NCBI GenBank assembly: GCA_016935415.1
Contig: JAFGRA010000214.1
Span: 1-42,956, forward strand
Length of the DNA stretch: 42,956 nt
Direction: 5' to 3'
DNA from: Anaerolineales bacterium
GTDB taxonomy: Bacteria; Chloroflexota; Anaerolineae; Anaerolineales; UBA11579
Both the position numbers and the translations under genes were made by a program. Shown here piece by piece: positions 19,815 to 29,336 of the stretch. Position 1 is the stretch's first letter, and each line of letters starts with the position of its first letter. The notes under the pieces were generated by a model, which ran no database searches, was not told the origin of the DNA, and saw only the letters and a list, made by a program, of their open reading frames with translations.

Positions 19815-20213
19815 ATGGATAAACTTTATCGGAGCCGTAATGACGTTTGGATCGCTGGTGTATGTGGTGGTCTGGGCAGATACCTGGGGATTGATCCCAC
19901 GATCGTCCGCCTGTTCTTTGTTTTGCTTTTCTTTGCCGGTGGCAGTGGGCTGCTGATCTATTTGCTGATGATGTTGCTCATGCCGCGTGCCCCGGAAGGC
20001 GAAGAACTCCCGCACGCCGTGGTGCCATTGGGTGAAAACCCGCAGGCCGCCCTGATCGTTGGGGTTGTGCTGATCGTCTTTGGAGGATTTTTCTTCCTTG
20101 GCAACCTCGATATCCAGTGGCTGCATTGGATGCGGATGGGCAATTTGTGGCCGCTACTGCTGGTCATTGCCGGTGGCGTTTTGCTCTGGCAGAGTACGCA
20201 TAAGGAGGCCTAA
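19815..20213 (+). CDS. PspC-domain membrane protein
   Basis: 132 residues. The N-terminal ~60 residues are a PspC domain (KLYRSR.D..IAGVCGGLG.YLGID.T..RL followed by a hydrophobic helix), which in stress systems couples envelope damage to regulation. Two further hydrophobic helices follow (res ~78-96 and ~110-125), like the small LiaI-type transmembrane unit. AAGGAG precedes ATG 19815. The next gene starts 1 bp after its stop, so the two form an operon. Likely role is envelope-stress sensing or response in the cytoplasmic membrane. Confidence 0.87.
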   Translation: MDKLYRSRNDVWIAGVCGGLGRYLGIDPTIVRLFFVLLFFAGGSGLLIYLLMMLLMPRAPEGEELPHAVVPLGENPQAALIVGVVLIVFGGFFFLGNLDIQWLHWMRMGNLWPLLLVIAGGVLLWQSTHKEA

Positions 20214-20214
20214 G

Positions 20215-21138
20215 ATGGAATATCAACGCAAGGGAAGTATCGTATTCCCGGTATTGTTGGTTGGATTGGGCATCGTTTTTCTGCTCAATAACCTGGGGCA
20301 GCTGAGTTGGGATGTCTGGCTGGTCATCGGCCGTATGTGGCCGATCCTGCTGATCGCGATTGGTGTGGACGTGCTGCTTGGCAGGCGCTCTTCGCTGGGC
20401 GCGGTGCTATCTTTGGTCATCATTCTGGCGTTGTTTGCCGGTGGGGTATGGTTCTTCTATAACACTACACCGCGCATCAGCGATAGTGATTACCACACAG
20501 AAACCATCAGCCAGCCTTTGGAGGATGTCGAAGAGGCTGAAGTCGTGATCGACTTCAGCGTGGGGACCTTCAATGTGGACGCGGCGAGTGACACGCGTGA
20601 TTTGGTGAGTGGCTCGGTCGATCTCTACCCGGGCGAAGATCTTACCGAAAATTACCGCATGGTGGGCGACAAGGCCTATTACCGTCTCGGCAGTAATTAC
20701 GACGGCAACCCGTCTTTCTGGTTCTACCCACCAATTGGCCCGAATACGCGCACCTGGGATTTGCTCTTGAATAGCGATATACTCACCATGTTGGTGATCG
20801 ACTCTGGGGTGGGTGAGGGTAATCTGGACTTGCGCGGCATGCTGTTGGAAGGTGTTGAAATCGATGGTGGTGTGGGTGAGATCACGCTGTATTTACCAGC
20901 CGAAGGTGACTTCGATGTCGATATTTCCGGCGGAGTTGGGGAAGTGACCGTTTTCGTAGCCGCAGACACGCCCGTGCGCGTCATGGTTGACGGCGGCCTG
21001 GGGAACACCAGCATCGATGGCGATTTTTCCCGACGTGGGGATGCCTATGTATCCGAATCCTACGAAGTTGGCGAAGATGTGATCGACCTGAGCATCGACG
21101 GCGGTGTTGGCAGTGTATCGGTGCAGACGATTGAGTAG
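20215..21138 (+). CDS. LiaF-like membrane protein with toast-rack-type beta domain
   Basis: 307 residues. The first ~85 contain three or four hydrophobic helices (LiaI/LiaF-like transmembrane region). The rest is an extracytoplasmic beta-rich domain with repeated GVGE/GGVG turns (for example DSGVGEGNLDL, GGVGEITLYLP, GGVGEVTV, GGLGNTSI, GGVGSVSV), as in LiaF C-terminal and toast-rack domains. ATG 20215 is preceded by AAGGAGG; the frame is open further upstream but that part is inside the PspC gene. Probably partners the PspC protein in sensing membrane or antibiotic stress. No LiaRS-type kinase pair is adjacent. Confidence 0.82.
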   Translation: MEYQRKGSIVFPVLLVGLGIVFLLNNLGQLSWDVWLVIGRMWPILLIAIGVDVLLGRRSSLGAVLSLVIILALFAGGVWFFYNTTPRISDSDYHTETISQPLEDVEEAEVVIDFSVGTFNVDAASDTRDLVSGSVDLYPGEDLTENYRMVGDKAYYRLGSNYDGNPSFWFYPPIGPNTRTWDLLLNSDILTMLVIDSGVGEGNLDLRGMLLEGVEIDGGVGEITLYLPAEGDFDVDISGGVGEVTVFVAADTPVRVMVDGGLGNTSIDGDFSRRGDAYVSESYEVGEDVIDLSIDGGVGSVSVQTIE

Positions 21139-21175
21139 AAAATTAATATAATGCTTAATCTATAGTGATATAAAT

Positions 21176-21209
21176 AAAGTGTCCGGCGAACGAATCCGCC
21201 GGACACTTT
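21176..21209 (+). terminator. Hairpin after the LiaF-like gene
   Basis: Perfect 13-bp stem (21176-21188 with 21197-21209), 8-nt loop. Only a three-T run ends the stem, so termination may be partial and read into the GT4 gene 29 bp later. Confidence 0.7.
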
Positions 21210-21237
21210 AAGCTAATTAGTAAAAAAAGAGGCGTAT

Positions 21238-22437
21238 ATGCGGATAGGAATGTTGGCTGATACATATAAGCCGCATATCAGCGGGGTGACCAATCACATT
21301 TCATTGAATAAAAATTTTATGCAGGCTGCTGGACATGATGTTTTTGTCTTTACTTTTGGAGACCTGGAATATATCGAGGACGAAGATAATGTGATCCGAT
21401 CAGTGGGATTGCCGCTGGTCGATACCGGTTACTACGTGAATCTGGCATACAGTAAGCAGGCGCGCGATATCTTAAAAACCATGGACGTGTTGCACGTCCA
21501 CCATCCCTTCGTGAGTGGGCCGCTGGCGCAGCGTTATGGACGCTTGTATGGCATCCCGGTGATCTTCACCAACCATACGCGTTACGATCTGTATTACAAG
21601 GCCTACTTGCCGCATTTCCCGGAAGAATTGGGCGAGAATATCTTGCATTCGTATATGCCGCACTTTTGTGAGCGGTGCGAGATGGTGATCGCGCCGTCGC
21701 CAGGGATGCGGGCTGTGCTCAGGAAATTTGGCGTCGAAACCCCGGTTGAAGTCGTCCCCAATGGGGTTGACATTCGGCCTTTCCAGGATTGCACCCGTAA
21801 GATCGAGCGGACGCAATTTGGTTTTGATGATACCGATATTGTGTTGGTGTATGTCGGCCGGATGGCGCCGGAAAAGAATCTGAAGTTTCTGCTGCAAGCT
21901 TTTGCCGGTGTACACGCGGCCTACCAAAAGGCGCGCCTGCTCCTGGTTGGGGGTGGGCCGAACCTGGAACGTCTGCGAGATGGGGTGAGGGAATCGGGAT
22001 TGGAGGCGGCTGTGCAGTTTGCCGGAATCGTCCCATATGCTGACATCCCAGCTTACATGCACATGGCGGATGCGTTCGTGACTGCATCAGTTACAGAGGT
22101 GCACCCGCTCACGGTGATTGAAGCGATGGCAGCCGGATTGCCGGTGTTGGGGATCACTTCGCCGGGGGTGGGGGATATTGTGGAAGATAGTGTGAATGGT
22201 TTTCTGTCGCCCAATGACCTGGCCGCGTTCACGGCCAAGCTGGCGCGCCTGGTTTCTGAGCACGAATTGCGGGAAAAGCTCTCACAAGGCGCTTCTGAAA
22301 CTGCCCAGGCTTATGCCATTGAACGCACCAGCCAGATCCTGTTGGAAAAATATCAATCCGTATGCGCGAAAAATGAGAAAGAGCGCAGTAAACTACGCGC
22401 TGGTTTCGATCAAATCTTAGATATAATCACCAAATGA
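21238..22437 (+). CDS. GT4-family glycosyltransferase (diacylglycerol glucosyltransferase-like)
   Basis: A 399-residue GT-B fold enzyme. The N-terminal domain starts MRIGMLADTYKPHISGV and has the 'VLHVHHPF' and 'FTNHTRYD.Y' patterns of lipid-sugar transferases such as 1,2-diacylglycerol 3-glucosyltransferase and PimB-like mannosyltransferases. The donor domain has YVGRMAPEKN, GGGP and the EX7E motif (E in TEVHPLTVIEAMAAGLPV). No membrane helix is present; it likely binds the inner face of the membrane. AGAGG precedes ATG 21238. It overlaps yraN by 4 bp (ATGA). The specific donor and acceptor are not readable; glycolipid synthesis is most likely. Confidence 0.83.
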   Translation: MRIGMLADTYKPHISGVTNHISLNKNFMQAAGHDVFVFTFGDLEYIEDEDNVIRSVGLPLVDTGYYVNLAYSKQARDILKTMDVLHVHHPFVSGPLAQRYGRLYGIPVIFTNHTRYDLYYKAYLPHFPEELGENILHSYMPHFCERCEMVIAPSPGMRAVLRKFGVETPVEVVPNGVDIRPFQDCTRKIERTQFGFDDTDIVLVYVGRMAPEKNLKFLLQAFAGVHAAYQKARLLLVGGGPNLERLRDGVRESGLEAAVQFAGIVPYADIPAYMHMADAFVTASVTEVHPLTVIEAMAAGLPVLGITSPGVGDIVEDSVNGFLSPNDLAAFTAKLARLVSEHELREKLSQGASETAQAYAIERTSQILLEKYQSVCAKNEKERSKLRAGFDQILDIITK

Positions 22438-22796
22438 GTAGACGGCAAAACCTGGGGCGCTGGGGCGAAGACCTGGCGGCGGAATATTTGCAGGCTAAGG
22501 GCTACGCGATCTTAGCCCGTAACCTGCGCAATCCATATGGTGAGATCGATTTGTTGGCTCAACAGGGGGTGGTGTTGGTATTCGTGGAAGTCAAGACGCG
22601 CAGTTCTCGCCAATTCGGCTACCCCGAAGAGGCGGTGGACGCGGCCAAACTCGAACACATCATTGCCGCCGCCGAAGACTATTTGCAGCAACATTCCGAT
22701 GCTGCCTTGGATTGGCGGGTTGACGTAATCGCTATCCGCAAATTAAAATCAGGGCAAGCTCCAGAAATCGTCCATTTTGAGAATGTCATTGCCTAG
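22434..22796 (+). CDS. yraN: YraN/UPF0102 family endonuclease-like protein
   Basis: 120 residues, the usual size. The restriction-endonuclease-like core is visible: NLG.WGEDLAA..L...GY, then GEIDLLA and VFVEVKTR, giving the D-ExK catalytic pattern of the Holliday-junction-resolvase-like fold, and the YPEEAVDAAK helix. The family's role in DNA repair or processing is not firmly known. It overlaps the GT4 gene by 4 bp and miaA by 14 bp, so all three are probably one transcript. Confidence 0.92.
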   Translation: MSRRQNLGRWGEDLAAEYLQAKGYAILARNLRNPYGEIDLLAQQGVVLVFVEVKTRSSRQFGYPEEAVDAAKLEHIIAAAEDYLQQHSDAALDWRVDVIAIRKLKSGQAPEIVHFENVIA

Positions 22797-23718
22797 CCAA
22801 CGCCCTCCATTGCTTGTCATCCTTGGCCCGACTGCGGTTGGGAAAACTACCCTTGCAATTGAACTTGCCGAAAAAATAGGTGGGGAGATTGTTTCGGTCG
22901 ATTCGCGCTATTTCTATCGCGGCATGGATATCGGCACAGCCAAGCCGACCTTCGAAGAGCGGGAGCGCGTGCCCCATCACCTGATCGATGTGGCCGACCC
23001 GGATGAAACCTGGAGTCTGGCTATCTTCCAGGAAGCCGCACAGCAGGCAATTGCGGACATCGCTGCCCGCGGCCGTTTGCCCATGCTGGTTGGAGGCACC
23101 GGGCAATATATCCGGGCGATCACCGAAGGCTGGCGAATCCCCAAGCAGGAACCCGACCACCGCTTGCGCGATGCGTTGGAACGTTGGGCGCAGGAAATTG
23201 GACACGATGGGCTGCACCAACGTCTGCAAGTCATAGACCCTCAGGCTGCTCAACAGATCGATAGCCGCAATCTGCGGCGCACGGTGCGGGCTTTGGAAGT
23301 GACCTTGAATACCGGGAAACGCTTTTCCGAGCAGCGCCAGCGTGGCGCTTCGCCGTACAACTTGCTCCAGGTTGGGTTGACGCGCCCGCGCCCTATACTC
23401 TACGAACGCATTGATGCCCGCATCGATGCTATGCTGCAAGCCGGTTTTATGGATGAGGTGCGCGATTTGTTGGAAGCGGGCTACCCACCGGATTTACCGG
23501 CTTTTTCGGCGATTGGTTACAGCCAGATGATTCAGGTGCTGCAAGCGGAGATTTCATTGGATGAAGCGGTGATGCTGATGAAACGGCTGACGCGCCAGTT
23601 CGTGCGGCGGCAGGCAAACTGGTTCAAACCCGACGACCCGGATATACACTGGTTTTCCGTTGAGCTAGGAAGTGTAGATGAAATTGAAAAGCTGGTGCGG
23701 GAATATTTTGATTGGTGA
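22783..23718 (+). CDS. miaA: tRNA dimethylallyltransferase MiaA
   Basis: 311 residues, normal for MiaA. Transfers the dimethylallyl group to A37 of tRNAs that read UNN codons. Motifs: P-loop GPTAVGKT near the N-terminus, SVDSRYFYRGMDIGTAKP, VPHHLIDV, LVGGTGQY and FVRRQANWF. ATG 22783 is preferred over the TTG two codons earlier. The start lies inside yraN; no separate ribosome site is clear, so translation is probably coupled. Confidence 0.95.
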   Translation: MSLPSQRPPLLVILGPTAVGKTTLAIELAEKIGGEIVSVDSRYFYRGMDIGTAKPTFEERERVPHHLIDVADPDETWSLAIFQEAAQQAIADIAARGRLPMLVGGTGQYIRAITEGWRIPKQEPDHRLRDALERWAQEIGHDGLHQRLQVIDPQAAQQIDSRNLRRTVRALEVTLNTGKRFSEQRQRGASPYNLLQVGLTRPRPILYERIDARIDAMLQAGFMDEVRDLLEAGYPPDLPAFSAIGYSQMIQVLQAEISLDEAVMLMKRLTRQFVRRQANWFKPDDPDIHWFSVELGSVDEIEKLVREYFDW

Positions 23719-24028
23719 AGAAAAATAATTCAGCAAACACCTTTTTGTTTGAAGTAGCAGCTATGGGGGTTTTCTAGAATGTTTGTAAGCAGAGGATTTG
23801 AGGCATTTTTGATGTGTGAGGGTGATTGAATCTGTCATTCCGAACGAAGTGAGGAATGCCTATATAGAAGCATATTTTGGAGTTAGGATAATAGTAGTCA
23901 AAAAAAGAGAACTTGATTAATTAACAAGAGAACGTATCGTCCTCAATGCGACCGCTGGTTGCTTTGAGTATAGGGTAAGCATAGCTTGTTTAGTTCCGCT
24001 CCAACGAAAGCTTTCTATTCAAGCCCAA
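23719..24028. other. Intergenic region between miaA and the phosphate transporter
   Basis: A 310-bp gap between convergent genes. It contains the REP-like element at 23833-23859 and only weak hairpins after miaA; no RNA gene or ORF with a ribosome site was found. Confidence 0.6.
23833..23859. repeat. REP-like 'gtcattcc...ggaatg' element
   Basis: CATTCC (23836-23841) pairs with GGAATG (23853-23858) around a GAACGAAGTGA core. From memory this wording (tgtcattccgaacgaagtga) recurs between genes in many bacterial genomes; only one copy is in the window. Confidence 0.4.
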
Positions 24029-25015
24029 TCAGGCAATCATGCCGGAAACGAAATGGATCGCCAGGTAACTCAGGGCGGAGATCAGAGCAGCGGTTGGGAT
24101 CGTCAATCCCCAGGCGATCAGCATATCCTTGCCGACTTGCCAGCGCACTTTCTTGATGCTCTCTGCTGCGCCAGTCCCCATAATGGCCGTACTCATTACC
24201 TGAGTTGTGCTGACCGGGCCACCCAATAAAGCTGCTCCAAGGATGACGCTGGCTCCCGCGATTTGGGAGGCAAAGCCGTGTACCGGACGAACCTTGATGA
24301 TGCGCCCACCGAGGGTTTTAATCAGTTTCCAACCGCCAAATGAGGTTCCCAGGGCAATTGTGGTTGCGGCTGCAAAGACCACCCATAATGGCACCTCGAA
24401 TGAGGATATCTTTCCCGAAGAAAGTAGTCCCAGCGTGATCACACCCATGGTCTTCTGGGCATCGTTGGCACCGTGACTCAATGCCAGGCCCAGCGCGGTC
24501 AGGATCTGGCTCTTACGAAAAACGGAGTTGATGCGCGGCCCGGCATTACGGGTCAGGAGATAGATCGCTTTAGTGACTAGATACCCGGCCAGCAGCCCGG
24601 CTGGTGGGGAGATGAACAGTGCCAGTAGAATCTTGGTCAGGCCGGGGAGCTGTACGACCGTTGGCCCGTCGGCGATGATGGCTGCGCCCAATAACCCGCC
24701 GACCAGTGCATGGGATGAGGAAGAGGGGATACCGAAGAACCAGGTGATTAGGTTCCAGAAGATAGCACCTAACAATGCGGAAACCATGACCTCGAGTGTG
24801 ATCACATTCGGAACGAGCAGGTCTTCACCGACGGTCTTGGCAACGGCCACACCAAACAAGAAGGGGCCAACGAATTCGCCAACCGCGGTCAAGATTAGGG
24901 CGACGCGCGGTTGTAGCGCGCGCGAAGAGATCACGGTGGCGACGATGTTTGAGCTGTCATGCAGCCCATTCAGAAAATCAAAGACAAGCGATAAGGTAAT
25001 TAGAAATATGAGCAT
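24029..25015 (-). CDS. pit: Inorganic phosphate transporter, PiT family
   Basis: A 328-residue permease with about ten membrane helices. Cation:phosphate symport across the cytoplasmic membrane is the family function. Both halves of the internal repeat carry the signature: FDFLNGLHDSSN near the N-terminus and LSHGANDAQKTMG in the middle; PSSSSHAL and GGPVSTTQV are further family motifs. In many bacteria a PhoU-like DUF47 gene precedes pit; none is present here. It is divergent from the acyl-CoA ligase gene, with a 159-bp gap. Confidence 0.93.
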   Translation of the reverse strand: MLIFLITLSLVFDFLNGLHDSSNIVATVISSRALQPRVALILTAVGEFVGPFLFGVAVAKTVGEDLLVPNVITLEVMVSALLGAIFWNLITWFFGIPSSSSHALVGGLLGAAIIADGPTVVQLPGLTKILLALFISPPAGLLAGYLVTKAIYLLTRNAGPRINSVFRKSQILTALGLALSHGANDAQKTMGVITLGLLSSGKISSFEVPLWVVFAAATTIALGTSFGGWKLIKTLGGRIIKVRPVHGFASQIAGASVILGAALLGGPVSTTQVMSTAIMGTGAAESIKKVRWQVGKDMLIAWGLTIPTAALISALSYLAIHFVSGMIA

Positions 25016-25094
25016 AGTTTTTGTTTTTGTATTGTTTGTGGTCAGTTAGCATACCATTAAATCGTAAATTTTTACATAAAGTAAGTAAAAAATA

Positions 25095-25123
25095 TTGACA
25101 TCTTTTCAACTTATCTCTATACT
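25095..25123 (+). promoter_or_regulatory. Consensus sigma-70-type promoter of the acyl-CoA ligase
   Basis: TTGACA (25095-25100), 17-nt spacer, TATACT (25118-25123). The predicted start near 25130 gives a leader of about 45 nt. This is the strongest promoter readable in the window. Confidence 0.85.
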
Positions 25124-25174
25124 GATAAAGGAGCCTTCTATTATCTAAAAACCCCAAAAAGGATGGAGAGACCT

Positions 25175-26857
25175 ATGAGCGAGAAACCTTGGCTTGCCCA
25201 TTATGATGACGGCGTCCCTGCCCACATCGATTACCCAGAGATCACGCTGGTTGAGATGTTCGAGCAGACCGCGCGTAAGTATCCCGACAGCCCCTGTACC
25301 ATCTTTAAAGGGGCTGTGATCGCATATAAGGAAATGGATGAGATCACAGACCGCCTGGCGGCCGGATTTGCCAGTATTGGCTTACAGAAGGGAGATCGGG
25401 TGGGGCTGTTGGTTCCGAATACACCCCAGTTCGTGATGGCGTACTTCGCGGTGATGAAGGCCGGCGGCATCGTTGTAGCGACCAATCCGCTGTACACGGG
25501 ACGGGAGATCATCCACCAGGCCAACGACGCCGGGATGAAAGCCATGGTCGTGATGACCAATTTCTACGAGAAAGTTCGTGCTATAAAAGATCAGACCAAG
25601 CTCGAAACCCTGGTTGTCACCAATCTCAAAGAAACCCTGCCACCCTTGCTCAGGGTTCTTTTTACCCTGGCGAAGGAAAAGAAAGGCGGCTTCCGCGTCG
25701 ATGCATTAGGCCCTGGTGATGTTTGGATGCAGGACTTGATTTCCCAGCATACTCCCGCGGAACGGCCAAAGATCGACCTTTCCCCGGATGACACGGCGGT
25801 CTTCCAATATACTGGTGGTACAACGGGGGTGTCAAAAGGGGCAGTGGCTATGCATCGCGGCATCGTCGCTAACTCATACCAGATCGATGGTTGGTTGACA
25901 GAATGTGAAGATGGCAAGGAAGTCGTGCTGATGGCGATCCCGCTGTATCATGCTTATGGCATGATCGTCGGGATGACTTTTGGTGTGAAGACGGGGGCTT
26001 CCCTGGTGATGGTGCCCGACCCGCGCGACACCAAGGATGTGTTGGAAAACCTGCAAAAATACCGGGCCACGATCTACCCCGGTGTCCCGGCGATGTACAA
26101 TGCCATCAACAACCACCCGGATGTGTTATCGGGTAAATATGACGTGACTTCGATCAAAGCCTGTATTTCCGGCTCGGCCCCGCTGCTGAGGGAAACTAAA
26201 GAAACCTTCGAGCGCCTGACCAAAGGTAAGTTGTTCGAGGGCTATGGCCTGTCTGAGACGACCGTAGCAACACACTGCAACCCCTTGCTGGGCGTGAACA
26301 AAACCGGTTCGATTGGCTTGCCGTTCCCGGACGTGGAATGCAAGGTGGTCGATCTGGATGACGGCACGACCGAACTTGAGGCGGAAGAGGTTGGTGAGAT
26401 CATTATCAAAGGCCCGCAGGTGATGAAGGGCTACCATAATATGCCCACCGAGACCGCCAATTCATTGCGCGATGGCTGGTTGTATACCGGCGATATTGGC
26501 TACATGGATGAGGAAGGCTATTTCTACATCGTCGACCGCAAGAAGGAACTCATCAAGCCGGGTGGCTTCCAGGTCTGGCCGCGCGAGGTAGAAGAAGTGC
26601 TGGCAACGCATCCCGCCATTCTGGAAGCAGGGGTGGCCGGAATCCCGGATGCGCACAGTGGCGAAGCCGTGAAAGCCTGGGTGGTACTCAAACCAGGTGA
26701 ATCGATCACGGTGGATGAACTGCGGGACTTTTGTAAGGAGAATTTAGCGGCTTATAAGGTGCCCAAAGAGGTTGTATTCATGGATCAACTGCCGCGCACA
26801 AACGTGGGCAAGATCCTGCGCCGGGAATTGGTGCGCATGCATCAAGAAACGAATTGA
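25175..26857 (+). CDS. fadD: Long-chain fatty-acid-CoA ligase (FadD-like)
   Basis: 560 residues of the ANL adenylating superfamily; activates a fatty acid with ATP and CoA. Motifs: the phosphate-binding loop YTGGTTGVSKGAV, GYGLSET, YTGDIGYMDEEGYFYIVDRKKE and the C-terminal catalytic lysine in RTNVGKILRREL. The N-terminal NTPQFVMAYFA..KAGGI.V..NPLYT pattern is that of long-chain acyl-CoA synthetases. I chose ATG 25175, which has GGAGAG four nt upstream; the ATG at 25163 abuts its AAGG. It stands alone, between its own promoter and a strong terminator. Chain length cannot be read from sequence. Confidence 0.9.
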   Translation: MSEKPWLAHYDDGVPAHIDYPEITLVEMFEQTARKYPDSPCTIFKGAVIAYKEMDEITDRLAAGFASIGLQKGDRVGLLVPNTPQFVMAYFAVMKAGGIVVATNPLYTGREIIHQANDAGMKAMVVMTNFYEKVRAIKDQTKLETLVVTNLKETLPPLLRVLFTLAKEKKGGFRVDALGPGDVWMQDLISQHTPAERPKIDLSPDDTAVFQYTGGTTGVSKGAVAMHRGIVANSYQIDGWLTECEDGKEVVLMAIPLYHAYGMIVGMTFGVKTGASLVMVPDPRDTKDVLENLQKYRATIYPGVPAMYNAINNHPDVLSGKYDVTSIKACISGSAPLLRETKETFERLTKGKLFEGYGLSETTVATHCNPLLGVNKTGSIGLPFPDVECKVVDLDDGTTELEAEEVGEIIIKGPQVMKGYHNMPTETANSLRDGWLYTGDIGYMDEEGYFYIVDRKKELIKPGGFQVWPREVEEVLATHPAILEAGVAGIPDAHSGEAVKAWVVLKPGESITVDELRDFCKENLAAYKVPKEVVFMDQLPRTNVGKILRRELVRMHQETN

Positions 26858-26881
26858 CGGCAAAAAACAATTGAGAATCAA

Positions 26882-26910
26882 AAAAGGACGGGCTTGGTGC
26901 CCGTCCTTTT
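26882..26910. terminator. Bidirectional terminator between fadD and ftsH
   Basis: Perfect 12-bp stem (26882-26893 with 26899-26910), 5-nt loop, flanked by A5 and T4, so it can serve both convergent genes. Confidence 0.9.
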
Positions 26911-26928
26911 CGCTTGTAAATTGGTTGG

Positions 26929-28830
26929 TTATTCGGCCTCGGGTTCTGCTTCCGTCTCGGCCTTGGGCTTTTTGCCGTTCATCATAACCGGTGTGCCGCT
27001 GCGTTTCTGGACCGGTGGTGGGAAGATCTTTTCGAAATCACTCCGGCTGATCGTTTCGACTTCGATCAATTTTTCGGCGACGGCGTCCAGTTCATTGCGG
27101 TATTTTAGCAAGATGCTTTTAGCTTCTTTATACGCTTCGGTAACCAGAGTGCGGACTTCATCGTCAATCTTTTCGGCCACAGCTTCGGAATAATCACGTT
27201 GTTCGGAAATCTCACGGCCGAGGAAGATCATTTCGTCCTTCTTACCGTAGACCATTGGCCCCATCTCATCGCTCATGCCGTAGCGGGTGACCATGGCACG
27301 CGCAATGGCGGTGACGCGTTCGATGTCATTGGATGCGCCCGAGGTGTAGTCGTCGAAGACGAGTTGCTCGGCAGCGCGGCCACCCATCAGGCCGATCATT
27401 TCGGCGATCATCTTATTGCGGGACATCAAGGTGATGTCGTCTTCCGGCAGGGCCAGGGTGTAGCCACCGGCCAGGCCGCGCGGGACGATGGTGACCTTGT
27501 GGATCGGATTGGCTTCGGGGATGGTGTTCATCACTACGGCGTGTCCGGCCTCGTGGTAAGCAACCACCCATTTTTCTTCTTCGCTGATCAGGCGGCTCTT
27601 GCGTTCCGGCCCGGCGATCACGCGTTCGATCGCTTCCTGGAACTCGTCCTGCCCGATGGATTTCTTGTTGCGGCGGGCAGCCAGAATGGCGGCCTCGTTG
27701 ACCAAGTTTTCAATGTCGGCACCGACGAAACCGGGGGTACCGCGTGCCAGCACGGTCAGGTCTACGTCTGGCTCGACAGGTTTACCCTTCGAATGTACCT
27801 TGAGGATCGCTTCGCGGCCACGTACATCCGGTTTGTCCAGGATCACACGGCGGTCGAAACGGCCGGGGCGCATCAGCGCCGGATCGAGGATGTCGGGGCG
27901 GTTGGTGGCAGCGATCATGATGATGTTGGTATCGGTGTCAAAGCCGTCCATTTCAACTAACATCTGGTTGAGGGTTTGCTCGCGTTCGTCGTGGCTGCCG
28001 CCCAAACCAGCACCACGCTGGCGGCCGACGGCGTCGATCTCATCGACGAAGACGATGCAGGGCGAGTGGCGCTTGGCCTGATCGAACAGGTCGCGCACGC
28101 GGCTGGCACCTACACCGACGAACATTTCAACGAACTCCGAACCGGAGATCGAGAAGAAAGGCACACCAGCTTCGCCGGATACGGCCTTTGCCATCAGGGT
28201 CTTGCCGGTGCCGGGCGCGCCGACCAGCAGCACCCCCTTGGGGATGCGGGCACCAAGGGCGATGAATTTTTCCGGCTCGCGCAGGAATTCGACGACCTCT
28301 TTCAAGTCTTCTTTGGCTTCTTCTACGCCGGCTACGTCGGCGAAAGTAACCGTGGGGTGGTCACCGCTGAACATGCGGGCGCGTGATTTCCCAAACGACA
28401 TAGCCGCGTTGTTGCTGCCCTGGGCCTGGCGGAAGACGAACCAGAACACACCACCCAACAAAATGAAGGGTAGGATGTATCCTAAGGCAGTCAGGATGCC
28501 CAGCCAGGCGCTGGGGGCTTTGATCTCGACCTGGATGCTTTCTGCAGAAAGGTCTTCGGCAGTCACACCCAGCGCGTTCAGTTGCTCCACCAGGGTTGAA
28601 GTAGGCTCTTTTTGGGAATAACGCTCGCCGTTATCATAGATAACGGTCAGGCGATCATTATCTTCAATGATCCGATTTACCTTGTCGCTCTTGATGTCAG
28701 CGGCAAGTTGGTTAATTGTAAGGACATCTTGTTGGCCTGTTGACTGTTGGAAGTTCCAAACCAGGAAGCCGATTATTACGACAAACAGTAACAGATAAAC
28801 GATTGATGCCCTGCTGCGGGAAGTGTTCAC
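26929..28830 (-). CDS. ftsH: ATP-dependent zinc metalloprotease FtsH
   Basis: 633 residues. A membrane-anchored AAA+ protease that degrades membrane and regulatory proteins. Two helices (res ~8-26 and ~108-134) flank an extracytoplasmic domain. AAA domain: Walker A GAPGTGKT (~204-211), Walker B IVFVDEID, second region of homology with ATNRPD and RPGRFDR. Zn site HEAGH with the third ligand in the downstream NDIE segment. The C-terminus has an extra Glu/Ala-rich tail. I chose GTG 28830, 5 nt after GGAGG; the TTG at 28842 lies upstream of that site. Monocistronic as far as can be seen. Confidence 0.96.
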   Translation of the reverse strand: MNTSRSRASIVYLLLFVVIIGFLVWNFQQSTGQQDVLTINQLAADIKSDKVNRIIEDNDRLTVIYDNGERYSQKEPTSTLVEQLNALGVTAEDLSAESIQVEIKAPSAWLGILTALGYILPFILLGGVFWFVFRQAQGSNNAAMSFGKSRARMFSGDHPTVTFADVAGVEEAKEDLKEVVEFLREPEKFIALGARIPKGVLLVGAPGTGKTLMAKAVSGEAGVPFFSISGSEFVEMFVGVGASRVRDLFDQAKRHSPCIVFVDEIDAVGRQRGAGLGGSHDEREQTLNQMLVEMDGFDTDTNIIMIAATNRPDILDPALMRPGRFDRRVILDKPDVRGREAILKVHSKGKPVEPDVDLTVLARGTPGFVGADIENLVNEAAILAARRNKKSIGQDEFQEAIERVIAGPERKSRLISEEEKWVVAYHEAGHAVVMNTIPEANPIHKVTIVPRGLAGGYTLALPEDDITLMSRNKMIAEMIGLMGGRAAEQLVFDDYTSGASNDIERVTAIARAMVTRYGMSDEMGPMVYGKKDEMIFLGREISEQRDYSEAVAEKIDDEVRTLVTEAYKEAKSILLKYRNELDAVAEKLIEVETISRSDFEKIFPPPVQKRSGTPVMMNGKKPKAETEAEPEAE

Positions 28831-29116
28831 TCCAGCCTCCAAAATCTTTCAGGGAATGGGCAAACCACCAAAACAATATCCTAACTTTACAAAGTACGAT
28901 CTGAACGATGGTTTGCTAAAGTGATTGACCGATCCCTGCAGGGGGAATATTTAAAGAATAGCCAATCACGGATAACCGATAAACTTATATTATTATACCA
29001 ATCTATTGGTAAGGGAGGTAGTTGTTGTACATATAAGACCGAGAATCTAATGTTTTTCTTACTTTTGGGGGAATGGGATGAGGATAAGGGAGAATTGAGG
29101 GTTTTTTGACGTGTTT

Positions 29117-29300
29117 CGTGAATCAAGGTTCGAGAATTGTGGGGCTTGACCAGTGATCAGGCACTTAGTAATCAGGTGGAGAATGAAAATCGTGAACCAA
29201 TTACGATTCTCGAATCACATTGCACGTCACCCTCGAATTATTGATTACTCATTACTCGGTGCCTAATCGCGAAGTGCCTGGTTACTGAGCGCCTAATTTG
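29117..29300. repeat. Degenerate word-type intergenic repeat, copy 1 (inverted arrangement)
   Basis: Short words recur with small changes: cgagaattgtgggg, cagtgatcaggcacttag followed by taatcagg, then complementary versions (attctcgaatcac; attactcggtgcctaat). The block as a whole is an imperfect inverted repeat. The 26-nt word at 29151-29176 matches 38880-38905 with about five differences. Confidence 0.6.
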
Positions 29301-29301
29301 A

Positions 29302-29330
29302 TTGACGGAACGCGGCGCTTAATCTATACT
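29302..29330 (+). promoter_or_regulatory. Promoter of the ParA-like gene, predicting a leaderless mRNA
   Basis: TTGACG (29302-29307), 17-nt spacer, TATACT (29325-29330). The ATG at 29337 begins 7 nt after the -10 box, exactly where transcription should start, and no ribosome site is present. Confidence 0.8.
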
Positions 29331-29336
29331 GGCGAC

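Larger units (their letters stand above)
28831..29336. other. Divergent gap upstream of ftsH and the ParA-like gene
   Basis: A 506-bp gap with no convincing gene; a 62-codon plus-strand frame (28921-29109) lacks a ribosome site and family resemblance. The right part holds the degenerate word repeat (29117-29300) and the ParA-gene promoter. Confidence 0.6.

Noticed and set aside
20080-20214. Upstream extension of the LiaF-like frame
   Set aside because: It lies within the PspC gene in another frame, while ATG 20215 has a strong AAGGAGG site.
27199-27960. 253-codon plus-strand frame opposite ftsH
   Set aside because: Antisense to the conserved AAA and protease domains of FtsH; no recognisable motifs.
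28921-29109. 62-codon plus-strand frame in the ftsH/ParA gap
   Set aside because: No ribosome site, AT-rich atypical composition, no similarity seen.
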